Made by a program: the position numbers and the translations under genes
Shown here: positions 44,001 to 55,979 of the stretch, one piece after another
Layout: each line of letters begins with the position of its first letter
Numbering within the stretch: the first letter of the stretch is position 1
Notes under the pieces: generated by a model
The model's database searches: none
Told to the model about the DNA's origin: nothing
Seen by the model: only the letters and a program-made list of their open reading frames with translations
Origin: Sodiomyces alkalinus F11
Taxonomy: Eukaryota > Ascomycota > Sordariomycetes > Glomerellales > Plectosphaerellaceae
Reading direction: 5' to 3'
Length of the DNA stretch: 64,000 nucleotides
NCBI RefSeq assembly: GCF_003711515.1
Contig: NW_021167080.1
Coordinates: 5,846,346 to 5,910,345, forward strand

Positions 44001-45615
44001 GACGGGGCAAAAGGAAGGAAGTTGACACTGAAGTCTCCAAGTTAAAGCTCTCTCCAAGAGCGGGAAGACCTCCGTAGAGGACTTTGACGCGTGGAAAGAG
44101 GCGCTGTTTGGGTTGTAACGATTGTTTGGCTCTGTCCAAGGCAAATCCAGAGCCGGAGACACGTAAGAAGCAAAGGAAGACGCGACTAACAAGGATGGGG
44201 AGGAAGTGCTGGAGGGAGGTGAGATTTGGGGGGTGTGGGGAGCTGGGACCCAGCTGGCGGGTGCTGATGGACGGGGTGGGTGGGTAACCTGTAAACTGGA
44301 TTGGTAGGTGGCCCCTGCGATAGATGATTAGCGGCGGATGCACCTTTTACCTTAGCAAGGGGTACATGAGGTAAATTGACCCCCCCTAAAGGCATCAAAG
44401 GTCTGTTCCGAGGGTGAGATGGTGTAGGTACCTACAACGTACCTACCTTACTGAGTACGGATAGTATCTTCCGTGCGTTGTACTCCGTACTCCGTCCTTC
44501 GTGTCCTAACTGCGAAAGTAACTTATGCAGAAGTATGGGCTGAACGAAGACACACAAGGCTGGAATGAAGGAAATTATGATGATCCTGGTCCCGGTTCAG
44601 AAAGATTTTCGACCATTTAAACACTCAGATTGGCTGTACACAGCAGGGCGCGCAACGTGAATGTTCTGATTTGGTCGATTGTCGATGGAGAGAGATCGAA
44701 ATAGATTGAAAAAAGAAGAAGGTCAAAAAAAGTAAGCCTCTTTAACCGATAAAGATAACCGCGCAGGGCAGAATCCTGCTGTCAATGATGCTGCTGAGGC
44801 CACCGACACAGGTACCTAAGGGGAAGTGTTAGTGAAGACGGACGGAGGACAAACCAGTACACTCAGCCGTTTTGCTGGGGAGCGATGCAGTTATGTAGTA
44901 GAGTGCGTGCGTGCGAATAGATGCAAAGTAGATGAAGTGGGGTGAGTTGGCATGTTTGTGTCGGCGCATACATATACATACCTCCACGCGATACAGCTGT
45001 CGTCGTGACTTACTTGGCTAACGTTTTGGTACGTTGCTGAAAGGTTTGGTCGATTGGGGGGGGGGGTTGGTGTTGCAGCACGTAACCGTAAGGTATAGAA
45101 GGGAGTCGGCTGTTGTGGTTTGCAAATGGCAGTGTCTGTCCCCGTTGGACGACTTTCTCTTTTTCTTCTTGGTCAGGGGAGGCGAAAGATTCAAAGTTTG
45201 GCTGGGCCAGTGATGGATGTATGGGTGCAGGAGTAGGGACTAGGAAGCCCGAGAGAACTATCACCCTTGAGGCTTGGGCAATATAGGTCGGAAATTTCGC
45301 GTCAAAAGAAGACACGAATTCTTTCGTGCAGGGGGGTTGCCAAAGAGTAGAGTGAGAGGAAGAAGTGACGGCCCGAGCTGGGAGCTGGGGAGGGGGGACG
45401 CGAATATACGCTGGACGGGACGAGAAGAGTTCGGCCTCGTCCAGTCTCCGCCGTGTCCTAGCGTTCGCGGCACCCACAAAAGCAGGGTCGGTTAAGAAGG
45501 GAAAAAAGGGAGGCGTTTTGGTCGACGTTTGGATCGGGAGTTTCTGAAGATGGCGAGAAAAGGAAGAAGAAAAGAAAACGAGGGGAGTTGGGAAGGGGGA
45601 AGATTTTGAGTTGAA

Positions 45616-45685
45616 GAAGCGTGGAAAACGAAGCGTGGAAAAAGAAGCGTGGAAAAAGAAGCGTGGAAAAAGAAGCGTGGAAGAA
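45616..45685. repeat. Five tandem 14 bp copies (GAAGCGTGGAAAAA)
   Basis: The three middle copies are exact; the first ends in C and the last has one change near its end. It sits in intergenic DNA. Confidence 0.9.
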
Positions 45686-46957
45686 AGACTAACGACGAGG
45701 GATCGAAGAAGTGTGGAGGTCACAGGTGGAAATTAAACAGAAGGGGTCCAAGGCTCAAAGCCAGTCCAGGCGGCACAACGCTATCACTCGTACTCGTCGA
45801 TAGTGGCCCTGTGCCGCGTCCTGGAGGGACCTGATAAAACCTCCCTGAGGTGGCTTTTCACCTTCAAATCGCATGCGGCATTGGTATCATCTTCAGTCAT
45901 CAATCAACGCGAGTCATTAATCCGCAACCTGTTTGCTCCGTGCAACTTCCCCCGACATCCAGGCAGCTGAGTGCAGGCCCCAAGGCCCCGGCCCCCAAGT
46001 TGACATTGGCCCCTTTTTCTTGACAATCGCCGCAATAAGTCGATGAGGATTACGAGACACCCATGACTCTCATGATCTGTGTGGTTCTCAGGCAAGCCAT
46101 AAAGTCGCACCACACAGAGTAACCTTGTTGCGATATGAGACAGAAAACTCGGAATCACCGTAAACCGATGTGACTGTCCCATGGCTTGCTTTTCCTTGAA
46201 TTTTAACAGTAGATTCCTATCTCCGTATTTCTTACCGAGTACTAGGAAACCGCCGCTAACTTCCCCCCCTCGTCGTCATTGCGCGCCCCGGTATAGATTA
46301 TAGCAACTGTGTGTCATCACTCCCTTCTATACGGTGTTAAAACTGAAGGAGACGCACCAAGATCGCTATTCGAAGTTCATGTTCCTTTTGGTATGTGCTC
46401 TGCCCGCCATGAATCCCGCCCTAAGGATCGTCGAGATACTCCACCGACGGTTATCTTCCAGTTTCAGGGTTTCAGGTTCATGGCAAGGCGAGTTCTTACC
46501 CAGTAACTATTGGGTATGCCGGCTTCATCAACGCGAGGTGGAACCAGAGTTTTTGTGATTCCACCACCGCCGGCCCCGATTCATAGCAAACCTAGTGGTG
46601 AGGGTATCGCTACGGACTACCTTTCCGCAGACTAACTCCCCGCGTCAGAGATTCAGAGTGCCTTGGAGACAAGCTCACGAGGCTCGTCGGCCACACAGGT
46701 GACAGGGCAGGTGCCTTACAATCCTTACTCCACGAAGATACCCCCCGCCCGCGACCTACCTCTTAGGTAGGTAATTAAGACCCCCTTCCAGGGAAGTTCA
46801 CCAAGCTTCAATCACTACCCGCCACCAGATCGGGCTCCCTCCGGCTGATCAGTCTCCAGCCGACTGACGGTCCGCTAAGTCTATGCGATAAGCCAGGTGT
46901 TTCCCAGTAACAGGCCACCATATAATGAAATGCAACTTTTATTCCCACTGCTCTAGA

Positions 46958-47048
46958 CGATACCTTGGTCCTGTCCCCCCGCTCTGTGCTATTCGATACC
47001 TTGGTCTTGCCCCCCTCCGCTCTGTACGGACTGTACTATTCGATAGGT
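46958..47048. repeat. Imperfect direct duplication of about 36-47 bp
   Basis: The block beginning cgataccttggtc and ending gctatt (46958-46993) is followed directly by a diverged copy (46994-47040, ending actatt). A third partial copy begins cgatagg. Confidence 0.75.
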
Positions 47049-47226
47049 ACCTTAATTTTGTGCCAGCCTCCAGCCCAAACCTTGTCGTACCGCTATACAT
47101 CATCTCCAGCAACGCCAACACCCTCCACGAGTCCAGCCCCCCTCCTACTGCCCCAAAGCGCAATACACCTGACCTTGTAGCTTTGCTTCCCAGCAGACTT
47201 CTCAGGACACCCACGCGATACCTTCA

Positions 47227-48482
47227 TCAACCGGATGCGGCACCGTGGCCTTGAGGCGGAACGTTAAGGAGCACCTGGTTGTCTTGCTGTACCGGACTTC
47301 GAGCTTTTCGAAACATGTTCCGGAAAATGGCCAGTGCCTTGTTCTCTTGTGGGTTTGAGCCTGGGGGATCCTGAGGTTGATCTTGATTTTGCTCCGCGTT
47401 TTGCTGTTCCTGCCCCTGCCCCTGCCCGCCCTGTGTCTGATTCCCAACGGCCGAGAGCAAAACCGTGCGCGCTGTTCCGACTGAATCGGCATCCCCGCCG
47501 AACTCGACAGGAATAGATCGACGAAGAATAAGATACCCCGCTTCTGACTCCGGGAAAATATCTTTTGCTACCTGTTCACGTTTCCGTGTGATTTTGAAAT
47601 GGCCAATGCGATAGCCGAGAGACCCGCGTATGGCCGAATCTAGTAACCACCCGGCGTTCATCCCGACGGTGTCGTTCCAGCCAAGCTCGACGAAGTGGTG
47701 ATACTTCAAAAGATCGGGATACATCTCTTGGAAGAGGTTGGCAAAATTCCATAGTCCTTTTCTGACCTTCCGGAAGACACGGGCTGGATTGGTGCCGGCG
47801 CAATCGTGGACCTGGATGATCTTGTATTGGTCCTTCCACCCCACCCGAGTATAACCACGGGCCTGACTGATTCCAAGTTCGTCGATGGCAAGCTCCATCA
47901 AAGCGATTCGAAACTCCTGATAGCTGTATGCGTGAGGAGTTAGAACGAGTACGTGCCAGTGGTGGGCCAACGAGGCGTGCTACTATTCTGCGTCTAGAAA
48001 GGGAGAAGGGAGAGGACATGTCAGGTGGAAACATACCTGGCATCATCCCGAAACAAACCGTCAAGGTCCTTGACACGGTTATAGAGATTCCACGTAATTA
48101 CCATGGGGTTAGCCTGGATGTTACCACGGAGACTCGTGACGTAGCCAATGCCTTCAAACTTGTTCCGTTCGTAGACCTGTGCGAGGCTCGAGGCTCGAGG
48201 ATTATGTTGCCTACGCCAACGAAGAACCGTGCGAAACTGGGCAGCAGCCTTGACGACGTTGAATTTATTGGCCCGGAGGAACTTCTGGAGGACAATGCTG
48301 CGGGGTGCGGAACGGTTCTCGTCATCGGCGTTGGTGAAGTCGATACCCCACATCTCGTAGTGCTGGGCCTCCTCTAGGAGGCCAGGGAGCATCGCGTACA
48401 GCAGGTCAAGAGCTGCTTCGCTAGTTTTCTCGTCAAATTGGGTTAGACGGACAATTTCGGGGGGCATGTTGAGTCCCGCCAT
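47227..48482 (-). CDS. CRAL-TRIO (Sec14-like) lipid-transfer protein, Sfh5-like
   Basis: Exons (minus) 48482-48037 and 47923-47227, 380 residues; 113 bp intron (GTATGT to TACAG). The N-terminal helical part has HYEMWGIDF, IVLQKFLRANKFNVVKAAAQ and VLRWRRQHNP, which match the CRAL-TRIO N domain of Sfh5-type proteins. The lipid-binding lobe follows (FRIALMELAIDELG, YKIIQVHDCAG, LFQEMYPDLLKYHHFVEL, MNAGWLLDSAIRG). The last ~60 residues are Gln/Gly-rich and disordered. It would carry phosphatidylinositol between membranes (yeast Sfh5 also binds heme). The lobe differs from canonical Sfh5 in several places, so a separate Sec14 subfamily is possible. Confidence 0.82.
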
Positions 48483-50590
48483 GGCCGCGACTCTCTGGAG
48501 ACGGTCCTGGAATATGTGTGCGTGACTCTACTGGAGCTGAAATCTGGATGTTTCGAGAAGTAATCGAAAAAGGGAAAAAGAATTATGAGAGGAAAACCAA
48601 AGAGGAGATCGAGGGTTGAAAGAAAAGAAAAATCAGAGATACTGACGGAATCGCGCATGGGAAGAAGAAGAAGAGAAGAGTAGAAGACGCTTGGAAGGCG
48701 GGAATGCTGCATTTCTCTGATGTATATTAGCGCACTATTTCTTGGGATGTCCCCTTCCTCATGTCGATTGTCAAGGGCCGGTTGTTTCACGACCAAGCTG
48801 AGGTGAGTGCCTTCCACACTTAAGGTTTGTTCGAGAGTTGTTCGAAGGGACGGTGGTGGAGTGCGTGCCCAGAAAGAACTACGACGTCGAACTCGGCCGC
48901 ATCGCACTCTCCGAAGCTGAGAACACGACATCCAGCCTCACAGGAGCTCTCGTACTGCGACAGTGCGAAATGACCGCCGGTAGCAGGAGATACCTTCACC
49001 TTGGCATCACACTCCCGACAACCCGGAAGGGGGCAGTAGATGATGCCTGTTATTTGGGAAAGAATGATGGAGTCGCTGCAAAAGAAAGCAGTTTTCGGAA
49101 CCTAGTAGAGGGTGTGCTTTGGTACAGTCCTCTTTCTCATCCGTCACTGGTCAGGACTTCGGGGGAGGCGGGCGGGCCACGGGTGCCTGTTTCTCTCGAA
49201 AAAGAGCGGGCGAGGTGCTGAATATATATAAGATGCGCTTGTTTCCTTTGGAGGCTGTATATTGGCTGAACGCTTGGACTGGCCCTTCTCGAGCTGGAGG
49301 AACAGCAGTGGTCGTGACATGTTGCCTGCCCATCGATTGTCCCGGCAGTCCTAAACGTGTGGGAAGATGTAAGTAACCTCGCATCAGTTTATCCCAAACA
49401 CTGTTTGGTTGAACGTGGGCGCAGGAGACGCCCAGAGTGCCACGGAGACAATATCATTGACTCGAGAGTTCGGATATCCTCGTGACCGCTTGCCAAGTCG
49501 TCGGTCGTGTTTGTTGTTGTTGTCTGTGAGAGATATTTTTAATTACTTCGTAGTTACTAATTTAGGTAGGTACCTGCTTTGTTGAGACGTGGTTCGTGCA
49601 CGCTATCAATGGTCACCACTACCTTAGTAATTCCCCGATCAGACCTCGGGTACCTGACGACCCACAGACAACAACCCCACCTGCCATGCATCGATCGAAT
49701 GGTCTCGAGCTTGGGGTCGATCCCAAGGGGCGGGTGACCCTTCCGTCGTCTCGCAGTAGCGCCCGAGCTGGCGGGGCTGAAGAACGATTGCCAAGCCACA
49801 GGTACCTAGGTACCTACACAACACACCCCTCCCCCCGGCCTAATCCCCCCCGGGCGCCCCCCCCCAAAACTTCAGCCGCACCTCACCTCCACCGAGTCCA
49901 CTCCATGTAAACTTCGAAAGAGTCGGCATAAATTTCAGCGTGCTGGGTCAGCATCAAGTCATAAACAGCCCGATCTGGATCCCTTTTGGATCGAGTACGC
50001 GAAACAAAAACTACTGACTGAAATGGGGCAACTTCTTCCGGCATTGGCCTGTACCTATTTTCGTAGGTCCATCTCTGCGTGATTGAAGCGAGTGAATTGA
50101 TCGCCTCTTTCGAGAGATGACAGAGTAAGCTTAGGCTAAGGTAGCAAGAGCTTGAGGAGAGTACGAGAGATGTAGGTAATTAATAAGGTATTGGTAGTTT
50201 TTGTCCCTTTTATTACGGGTGGAGAGTGGATCGTAAGTGGCACGGTGCAGCATAGACTATAGTATATCACGTGCGACGATTATGATATTTCCTGTTTTCC
50301 ACCATGTCCTATTCCCTCAATTGAGAAAATGCCTTTCCTCCGCCATCACGTTTCCTCGCCAGATTTGCAGCCAATTTCTCCTTGTCCCTGACTTACGTCG
50401 CCCTGATTCCCAGGGAAGCAATTCATGAAAAGCAATCGTCATCCAGTCGTGCATCAGGCTCGTACCAACCTCCTGACAGTCCCCCAAAGTTGGAACAAGA
50501 TGCTCTGGATTCATCTCCAGACCCTTGCTCTCCGTCAGTGCGAAAGACAAGGGGATTATCCGTCTACGCAAAACTGAGGGCAGCCAGTTA
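48483..50590. other. Intergenic region
   Basis: About 2.1 kb. The left part is the leader and promoter of the CRAL-TRIO gene. TACCTA/GGTACC motifs occur at 49562-49575 and 49798-49815. No gene or RNA gene recognised. Confidence 0.45.
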
Positions 50591-53130
50591 TTACGGTCGA
50601 AGATAACCCTGATGGCCTATCAGGGCGCGGCGGAGAATTTTCTCGATGACGTGCATCTCTTGGCCCGCAGCTTCCTTCAGGGTCATATTGTCGAACGATC
50701 GACCGAATTGACGATACTCGAGAAGCTCGAACCAGAGAAAGCCGAAATAGCCGTCTGTGTCTCCCGCGGAATTTTCCACCTCCGATCGCGCCTGTAGTGG
50801 GAGCATCGAGACCCGCCTGCGCGTCTCATCACGGATCACAGCAATATACCACTATGGGTTTAAAAACCGTTAGCATTTCTGTACTGCAAACTTTCGGATC
50901 ATTCACACACTGTTTTGATTCACTTGCCTCGATGACATCCAGCGGGATTCCTGGCTTGGGTCCCAGGGCAAGGAGGTGTCGCCACGAACTAGCGAAGCGA
51001 GGCTGGCCGTAAGACCGTTCTTCGAGCTCGTCCATGCCCATGAGGTAGGCAATACTGTCCTTCTGCAGCGTAGAGAAGCCAGGGCAAGTCATGGCGGCCG
51101 TCACGAGGCGACGTAGCAATTGCTTGTTCAGGTTGACTTCGTCCCGGCCGTCCCGGACCAGGTACCACAGGTGACGCGTGAGATCGACCGTGGCCTGATG
51201 GATCGCGTTTCGCTGGCCTATAGTAATGTATTTGTGTTGCGACCAGGGTAATTTCTTGAGTGTACTGATTAGGCACTCGAACGGGCGTTGAGGACAGTCC
51301 TTGGCATAGGGAGACTGCAGCAAGGTCAGCAATTCCCTCTAGTTCCATCTCCAAGGGAAAGAAAAAGATGACCGAGAATCCAAAATTCCAAATTCCCCGT
51401 TGCCCCGAATCCGCGGTTCAAGAAATTACGCATTGAAGGAATACTTCCAAGGAGATCCACTTACGCGATTGGGAACTTCAACGTGCTTGACGAGCATGAC
51501 CATCTCTTCCTCTGAGATGAATCCCTTGAACCAGCCAAATGTCTGAGTGGCCTTCGGCGGGTCCATCTGCGCCTCATTCCCGTTCCAGACAATGCCCGTG
51601 GCAATCGGAAACAGATCCTTCATGAGTGACGCTTGACTCGAAAGCTCCAGCTGGACAGGTCGATCTCCAAGGCGGGGAGTCTTGCCCTTGGCTATATACT
51701 GTTCGTGTCGCTCAACGGCCCTGATGGCGTCATCCATGGTCTGGAACTCGACGTACGCATCCTGCGTCTTGCTGGTTACGCGCTCCATGATTATATGCAC
51801 CGGTTCGTCTGCATCGTTGAGAATTCGCGAGTTGCGACCCAAGAAGGCAATGACCTCTGTGCGTCGAGTAGTGAAAGGTATCTGGAGAACGGGGTTAGTG
51901 TATGCTATATCAAGCTTCTAAAACGTCGACTGCCCAATACGTACATTCTTGAGCTTAACGACTCCATGGCCAGAGGGGCGGGCTTGACAGGCCGTGACGA
52001 TGAAGGGGAAGTTGTCATTGCTCATCGCATCATCGAAAGACGGAAGTCCAGAGGGATGCCAAGTCAAGCGATTCAACATGTCTGATCGTTGGCGACGCAC
52101 CCACTCATTGGCAGGCTGTGACGTTAGGGGCGAACGCCCAACGCACGCCGTATTTGGATGAAACGGACCGGTGGTGACGAAGGGATCATGATCTTCCCTA
52201 AATGCGACGGCACCGAGATCCGGGGTCATGCTCATACGTGGCTCAGCGGGAAAACCCACTGCATTAGAAGGGGCAGCAGCCGCCGTTCCCAGTTGGCTAG
52301 AAGCAGGAACGTCCAGTGCACGAGCGCAAAACGGATCGGGAGCTCCCATGCCTTGAGCTGGATGACCCGCAAATTGTCCGACCATCATACCATGGGCTGC
52401 AGGAGGCGAGGGGGGCTCAAATGATCCAAACATAACAGGACGTTGGCCAAATTGGGGAGGAGGATACAGAGCCGGAGTCATCGGGATCAAGCTAGGGGAG
52501 AAAACAGGCCCAGTGACAGACGGCCGAGCTGCATGGCCGTTAGTAGAGGAAGAGGCGACGGGATGCTGCAAGTTGATGGGATAGCGACGGAAATCGACAG
52601 GGTTGGAAGAAGGAGCAGTATGAGTGGCACTAGCAGTCTTGACAGTGTCGGGCCTGTCGGCTGCAGAGTTGCAGATGTCTTCGTAGTCTTGGCCACCGCC
52701 CGACTGGAAGTCGTGGGTATAGCGTTGGTTGCCCTGACCCATGGCTGACTTTCTGCTGGGAGACTCTAATTCCAATATCTGACGCTTCAAATGTTCTTTG
52801 ATGAGATCGGCAACAGAAGCGATACTCTCAACCTAGAGTTCATCTGTCAATATATATGATCATCCAGTGGACCAGTGTCGATTTTTTTTTTAACGTTCAA
52901 GGCAGAAACGCCATCCTTCCAAAGGTGGAGGCTGAGCCAATCTCAAGAACGCCAATATTTACCTTCGACTTGTGGCCACGGTGGTGTTGTGGAACCCAAG
53001 GAGACGAAGCAGGGTTGAGAGCATGCGCACTGTTGGTTAGACCGGTTGACGAAGCATCTTCGTGGAAGAGAGCACCAGCTTGGGCTTCTCCATGATGCAC
53101 CATCTTGTTCGCGTTCTTCTCAGAAGCCAT
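50591..53130 (-). CDS. RRM RNA-binding protein
   Basis: Exons (minus) 53130-52963, 52832-51945, 51881-51465, 51314-50928 and 50851-50591; 706 residues. Residues 1-330 are disordered, Pro/Ser/Ala-rich. An hnRNP-F/H-like RRM is assembled across an intron: VVKLKNIPFTTRRTEVIAFL, VHIIMERVTSKTQDAYVEF, AIRAVERHEQYI (about 347-415). A second RRM-like unit and a helical C-terminal region follow (FGWFKGFISEEEMVMLVKHV, RPFECLISTLKKLPW). The fourth intron uses a GC donor (GAG then GCAAGT at 50927), needed to keep the frame. The start is the ATG at 53130; the frame is open a little upstream after an acceptor-like TTGCAG, so a further 5' exon is possible. The protein probably binds mRNA; targets are unknown. 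Confidence 0.78.
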
Positions 53131-54410
53131 GGCGTAGCGTTTCAATTCCAGTCTAGCCTGCAATGATTGGAAAAATAAGGTTAGTCGCCCGTAAGCTTAT
53201 AAGAAAATGAGGATTGTGTGGCCAAAAGATGAGGTTTATTGCCGGATGGAAGAACACTAACAACTGGACGTGACTGGGGTGGTTGAGAAGTGAAGCTATT
53301 TTTGCATGTTTTTGCCCCTTGCCTTTTGGTATTTCAGTGCCCAGGTTGCGATGCGAACAAGGCCCGGCAGCTGCTGAATTCAAGCGCGGCAAACCAGGAC
53401 TTGTACCTGCGATAGAACAAACCTCAAGGCCAGCGGAGGTTATTGAGAGGCAAGATGCGAGTAAATTCTGTACAGCTGCAGTAATAAGAGAGTGGGAGTG
53501 GGTAAGAGAGAAGCCTATAGGCACGCGGCTTGATGAGGAAGTAGCGGTATAAAGAGCTCTTGAAAAAAGTTTTGATATATTGGCAAGGAAGGAACGGAAG
53601 TGGCGGAATAGGCAGGTAGCGAGAGAGAGGTGAGGCTCGCTTGAGATGAACCTGAGCCACAGGCTAGCCATATACGTTCGGTATTGACGCTGAACAATCA
53701 TTCAAGGAGGTAAGTAAGATTCGACTGACCTTGTAAGTTGGCTGGTCTAGCAAACATCAGGGACATGCTATGGCAACAACAAATAGCCATCTCCTCGTAC
53801 AGATAGATGGTGGCAGTAATCCAGTCGATGCGGGAAAGGACAAGATCGTTCTCATCAAAACACTCAACCACATTACAGACTGCTTGAGATCCGCATCGAT
53901 GCATACATGGAGATCCTGTAGCCTGTAGGGTTCCTGGAACATGGGATTCATTATACTCTACTGGGTAAGCCATTGTCAATGAATAAATCTAGATGCCTAG
54001 AGCCATAGGCTCTGCAGAGTCAGATAGATATGCGGTACGAATGGCGACACACCTTAATTTAACCATTGGGCTCTTGTTGAGAGAGATATTCTGGATGTCA
54101 GAACAAAACTAGTCACTTACATTCAACCATGCATAGTCAAACAGCCTCAGGGAAGTTCCGTCAATGCTTGACACTTAAAACCGCTCTCATAAATGCGTAA
54201 ACTGGATCTCTATGCGGTAGAAAAAGACCGCCAAAGATTGGGCAGCCTCAATAAGCATGTAATGCAACCCAGGGAGTTCCCGCTCCTCTGTCAATCCTGC
54301 TTTTTGGTGTCGAATTTCAACTCCCCATCCAAGACGTGGAACAGAAAACGCGCGCTGGCAAGCAATTATATTGACATAAACCTCCAAGGTCAAGCCAAAA
54401 AGCATAACGA
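53131..54410. other. Upstream region of the RRM gene
   Basis: About 1.28 kb. It holds the RRM gene leader and promoter. A minus-strand frame 53979-53698 (MAYPVEYNESHVPG...) could be an unrecognised 5' exon of that gene, but I see no clean splice path. Confidence 0.4.
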
Positions 54411-55260
54411 TTAGTCGAACTAAGCGCGCATCTAATGTTAGCTTTCTTCGGACGTAGAAGACTACAGTGGGGCAGAGATTGACGTACCGGAGTGAGGAAA
54501 GACTCGGCCACGAATCTCGCCCGAGCATTCAGCTGAAGCTCCATGTCAGAATAAGAGCCCAGATATTCCATTGGTAGACAGGGTAATGGGAGTAGAGAGA
54601 GAGCACGTACGAAGAGCTTCATTTCTGAGATCTCTTTATCAACCTCCTCCATAAATTGAATAATAAAGTCCACTAGCTTGTGCTTGAGCATTTCTTCGGT
54701 ATGGAAATTGGTAATCAAGAAGGAAATATCGTAGCCCTGAAATGTCGTGTCAGTAGGAGTAATTGGGGAAGGGGGAGGGGGGGTTCCAGGCCCAATGGGT
54801 CGGGCTCTCCCTCAGTCCCTCTCCGTCAGGCATTCCGTTGTGTCGCCTAGCCAGATGCTACTGACCTTGATAGGCTTCCTCCTGAGAATGAAAAACGACT
54901 CGGCCCTTTGTGTCAGGAAGCGAGTGAACTTGTGGACCAGAATGTGCTCAATCTCGTCGGCCTGCTTGATCTTAATAGATATCCGAACCGAGTTTATGCT
55001 GGGTTCGATCAGGACGCGCTCATTTTCGTTGCGGGAAATGGTCAGAGGCGTCAGGAGGACCTCGGGCGATGTCTGGGCCTCGACCTCGGGGACATTATGA
55101 CGCTCAGCAGTTTGGGAAGCAAAGTTGGATAGCGTAAGGGCGGCGGTCAGGCTGGTCCGGACGGCCTGGAGATAGGGGCGTAGAGATTGGGACTGTGGGA
55201 GAGTGTATTAGCTCGGCGTTGACGCAAGTTAAAGCATTCGGCTCCTAGTATACCTACCAT
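54411..55260 (-). CDS. ARC19: Arp2/3 complex subunit 4 (ARPC4/Arc19)
   Basis: Five exons (minus): 55260-55258 (the ATG alone), 55192-54866, 54736-54611, 54532-54488 and 54419-54411 (TTC GAC TAA). The protein has 169 residues, as in the family. It is highly conserved: [74 protein letters not shown] and [21 protein letters not shown]4 is the core scaffold of the complex that nucleates branched actin filaments, supporting endocytosis and polar growth. The introns are 65, 129, 78 and 68 bp. All introns are phase 0, so every exon is a whole number of codons. Confidence 0.96.
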
Positions 55261-55979
55261 GATTGTAACGAATAGGTGTCCTTCCAATATTCGAGGACTG
55301 GCGGAAGTTGAGACGGTGAGATGTGAGATCGTGGGGTTGGTATGAAGCAGGAAGTTGGATCGCAGCTCGAACGACTGACGTCTCTGGTGGGGCCCAGGGC
55401 GGGAGCATCGCCACAAACATCGTGTAATTCAGTGGCTCAGTAGTGGCGTGGCGTACGGGACTTAGTCACGTGCTATTCCGGGAAGTGTTACGTATGCCGT
55501 AGGAGGCCATATAAGGAAAGGCGGTGTGACCGTACGCCGTTGCAAGTGGAGGGAGGGGAGAGCTCTCGGCCTCTGGGCTTTTGGCCAATGAGAGTAGGCA
55601 CTGTGGTCTGTTCAACGTGAATTTAAGGGTACACGACGGCTCTACCAAGATTCACTCAAGGACTTGTACACTATCGCACTGGGACCCACACGTGCCCCGC
55701 CAAGTATGTTCTTCTAGTAGGTACCTTATTAGGTAAGGTAGTTGACGCCACCTGAAGCTGCCTACAGGCTACCTTACCCTATTACATGCAGTACGGAAGT
55801 TATTATCGACTTCCTCTGCCTTTCCCACCTTCCACCTTTTGCCCCTCAGTGCATGTATCTTTTTGACGGGAACACCGCCATTCTCTTCAAATAAAACTCT
55901 CAACCTTTTCAGTCAATTTTCTGTCTACTGCGTACAGATCGGTCTGCACCGAAGAGACGAGGCAGAAACCGCGGCAGCC
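55261..55979. promoter_or_regulatory. Divergent promoter of ARPC4 and UBP6
   Basis: 719 bp between two divergent start codons. A TACCTTATTAGGTAAGGTA-type palindrome lies at 55721-55740 and related motifs near 55770-55785. A CT-rich stretch precedes the UBP6 start. Confidence 0.6.

Larger units (their letters stand above)
44001..47226. other. Intergenic region with tandem repeats and a doubtful ORF
   Basis: About 3.2 kb. TACCTTA/GGTACC motifs occur at 44335-44500 and 44810. A 237-codon minus-strand frame (45723-45010) is Ser/Pro/Phe-rich, overlaps a 14 bp tandem array, and has no recognisable domain, so I do not call it. 46180-46900 shows nothing. 46958-47050 holds an imperfect duplication. 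Confidence 0.45.

Noticed and set aside
45010..45723. 237-codon minus-strand frame, Ser/Phe/Pro-rich
   Set aside because: No domain, overlaps a tandem array and low-complexity DNA, no convincing promoter or splice context.
47928..48377. 149-codon plus-strand frame
   Set aside because: Antisense of the CRAL-TRIO gene across its intron.
48838..49221. 127-codon plus-strand frame
   Set aside because: Lies in the leader/promoter side of the CRAL-TRIO gene, no domain and no supporting splice signals.
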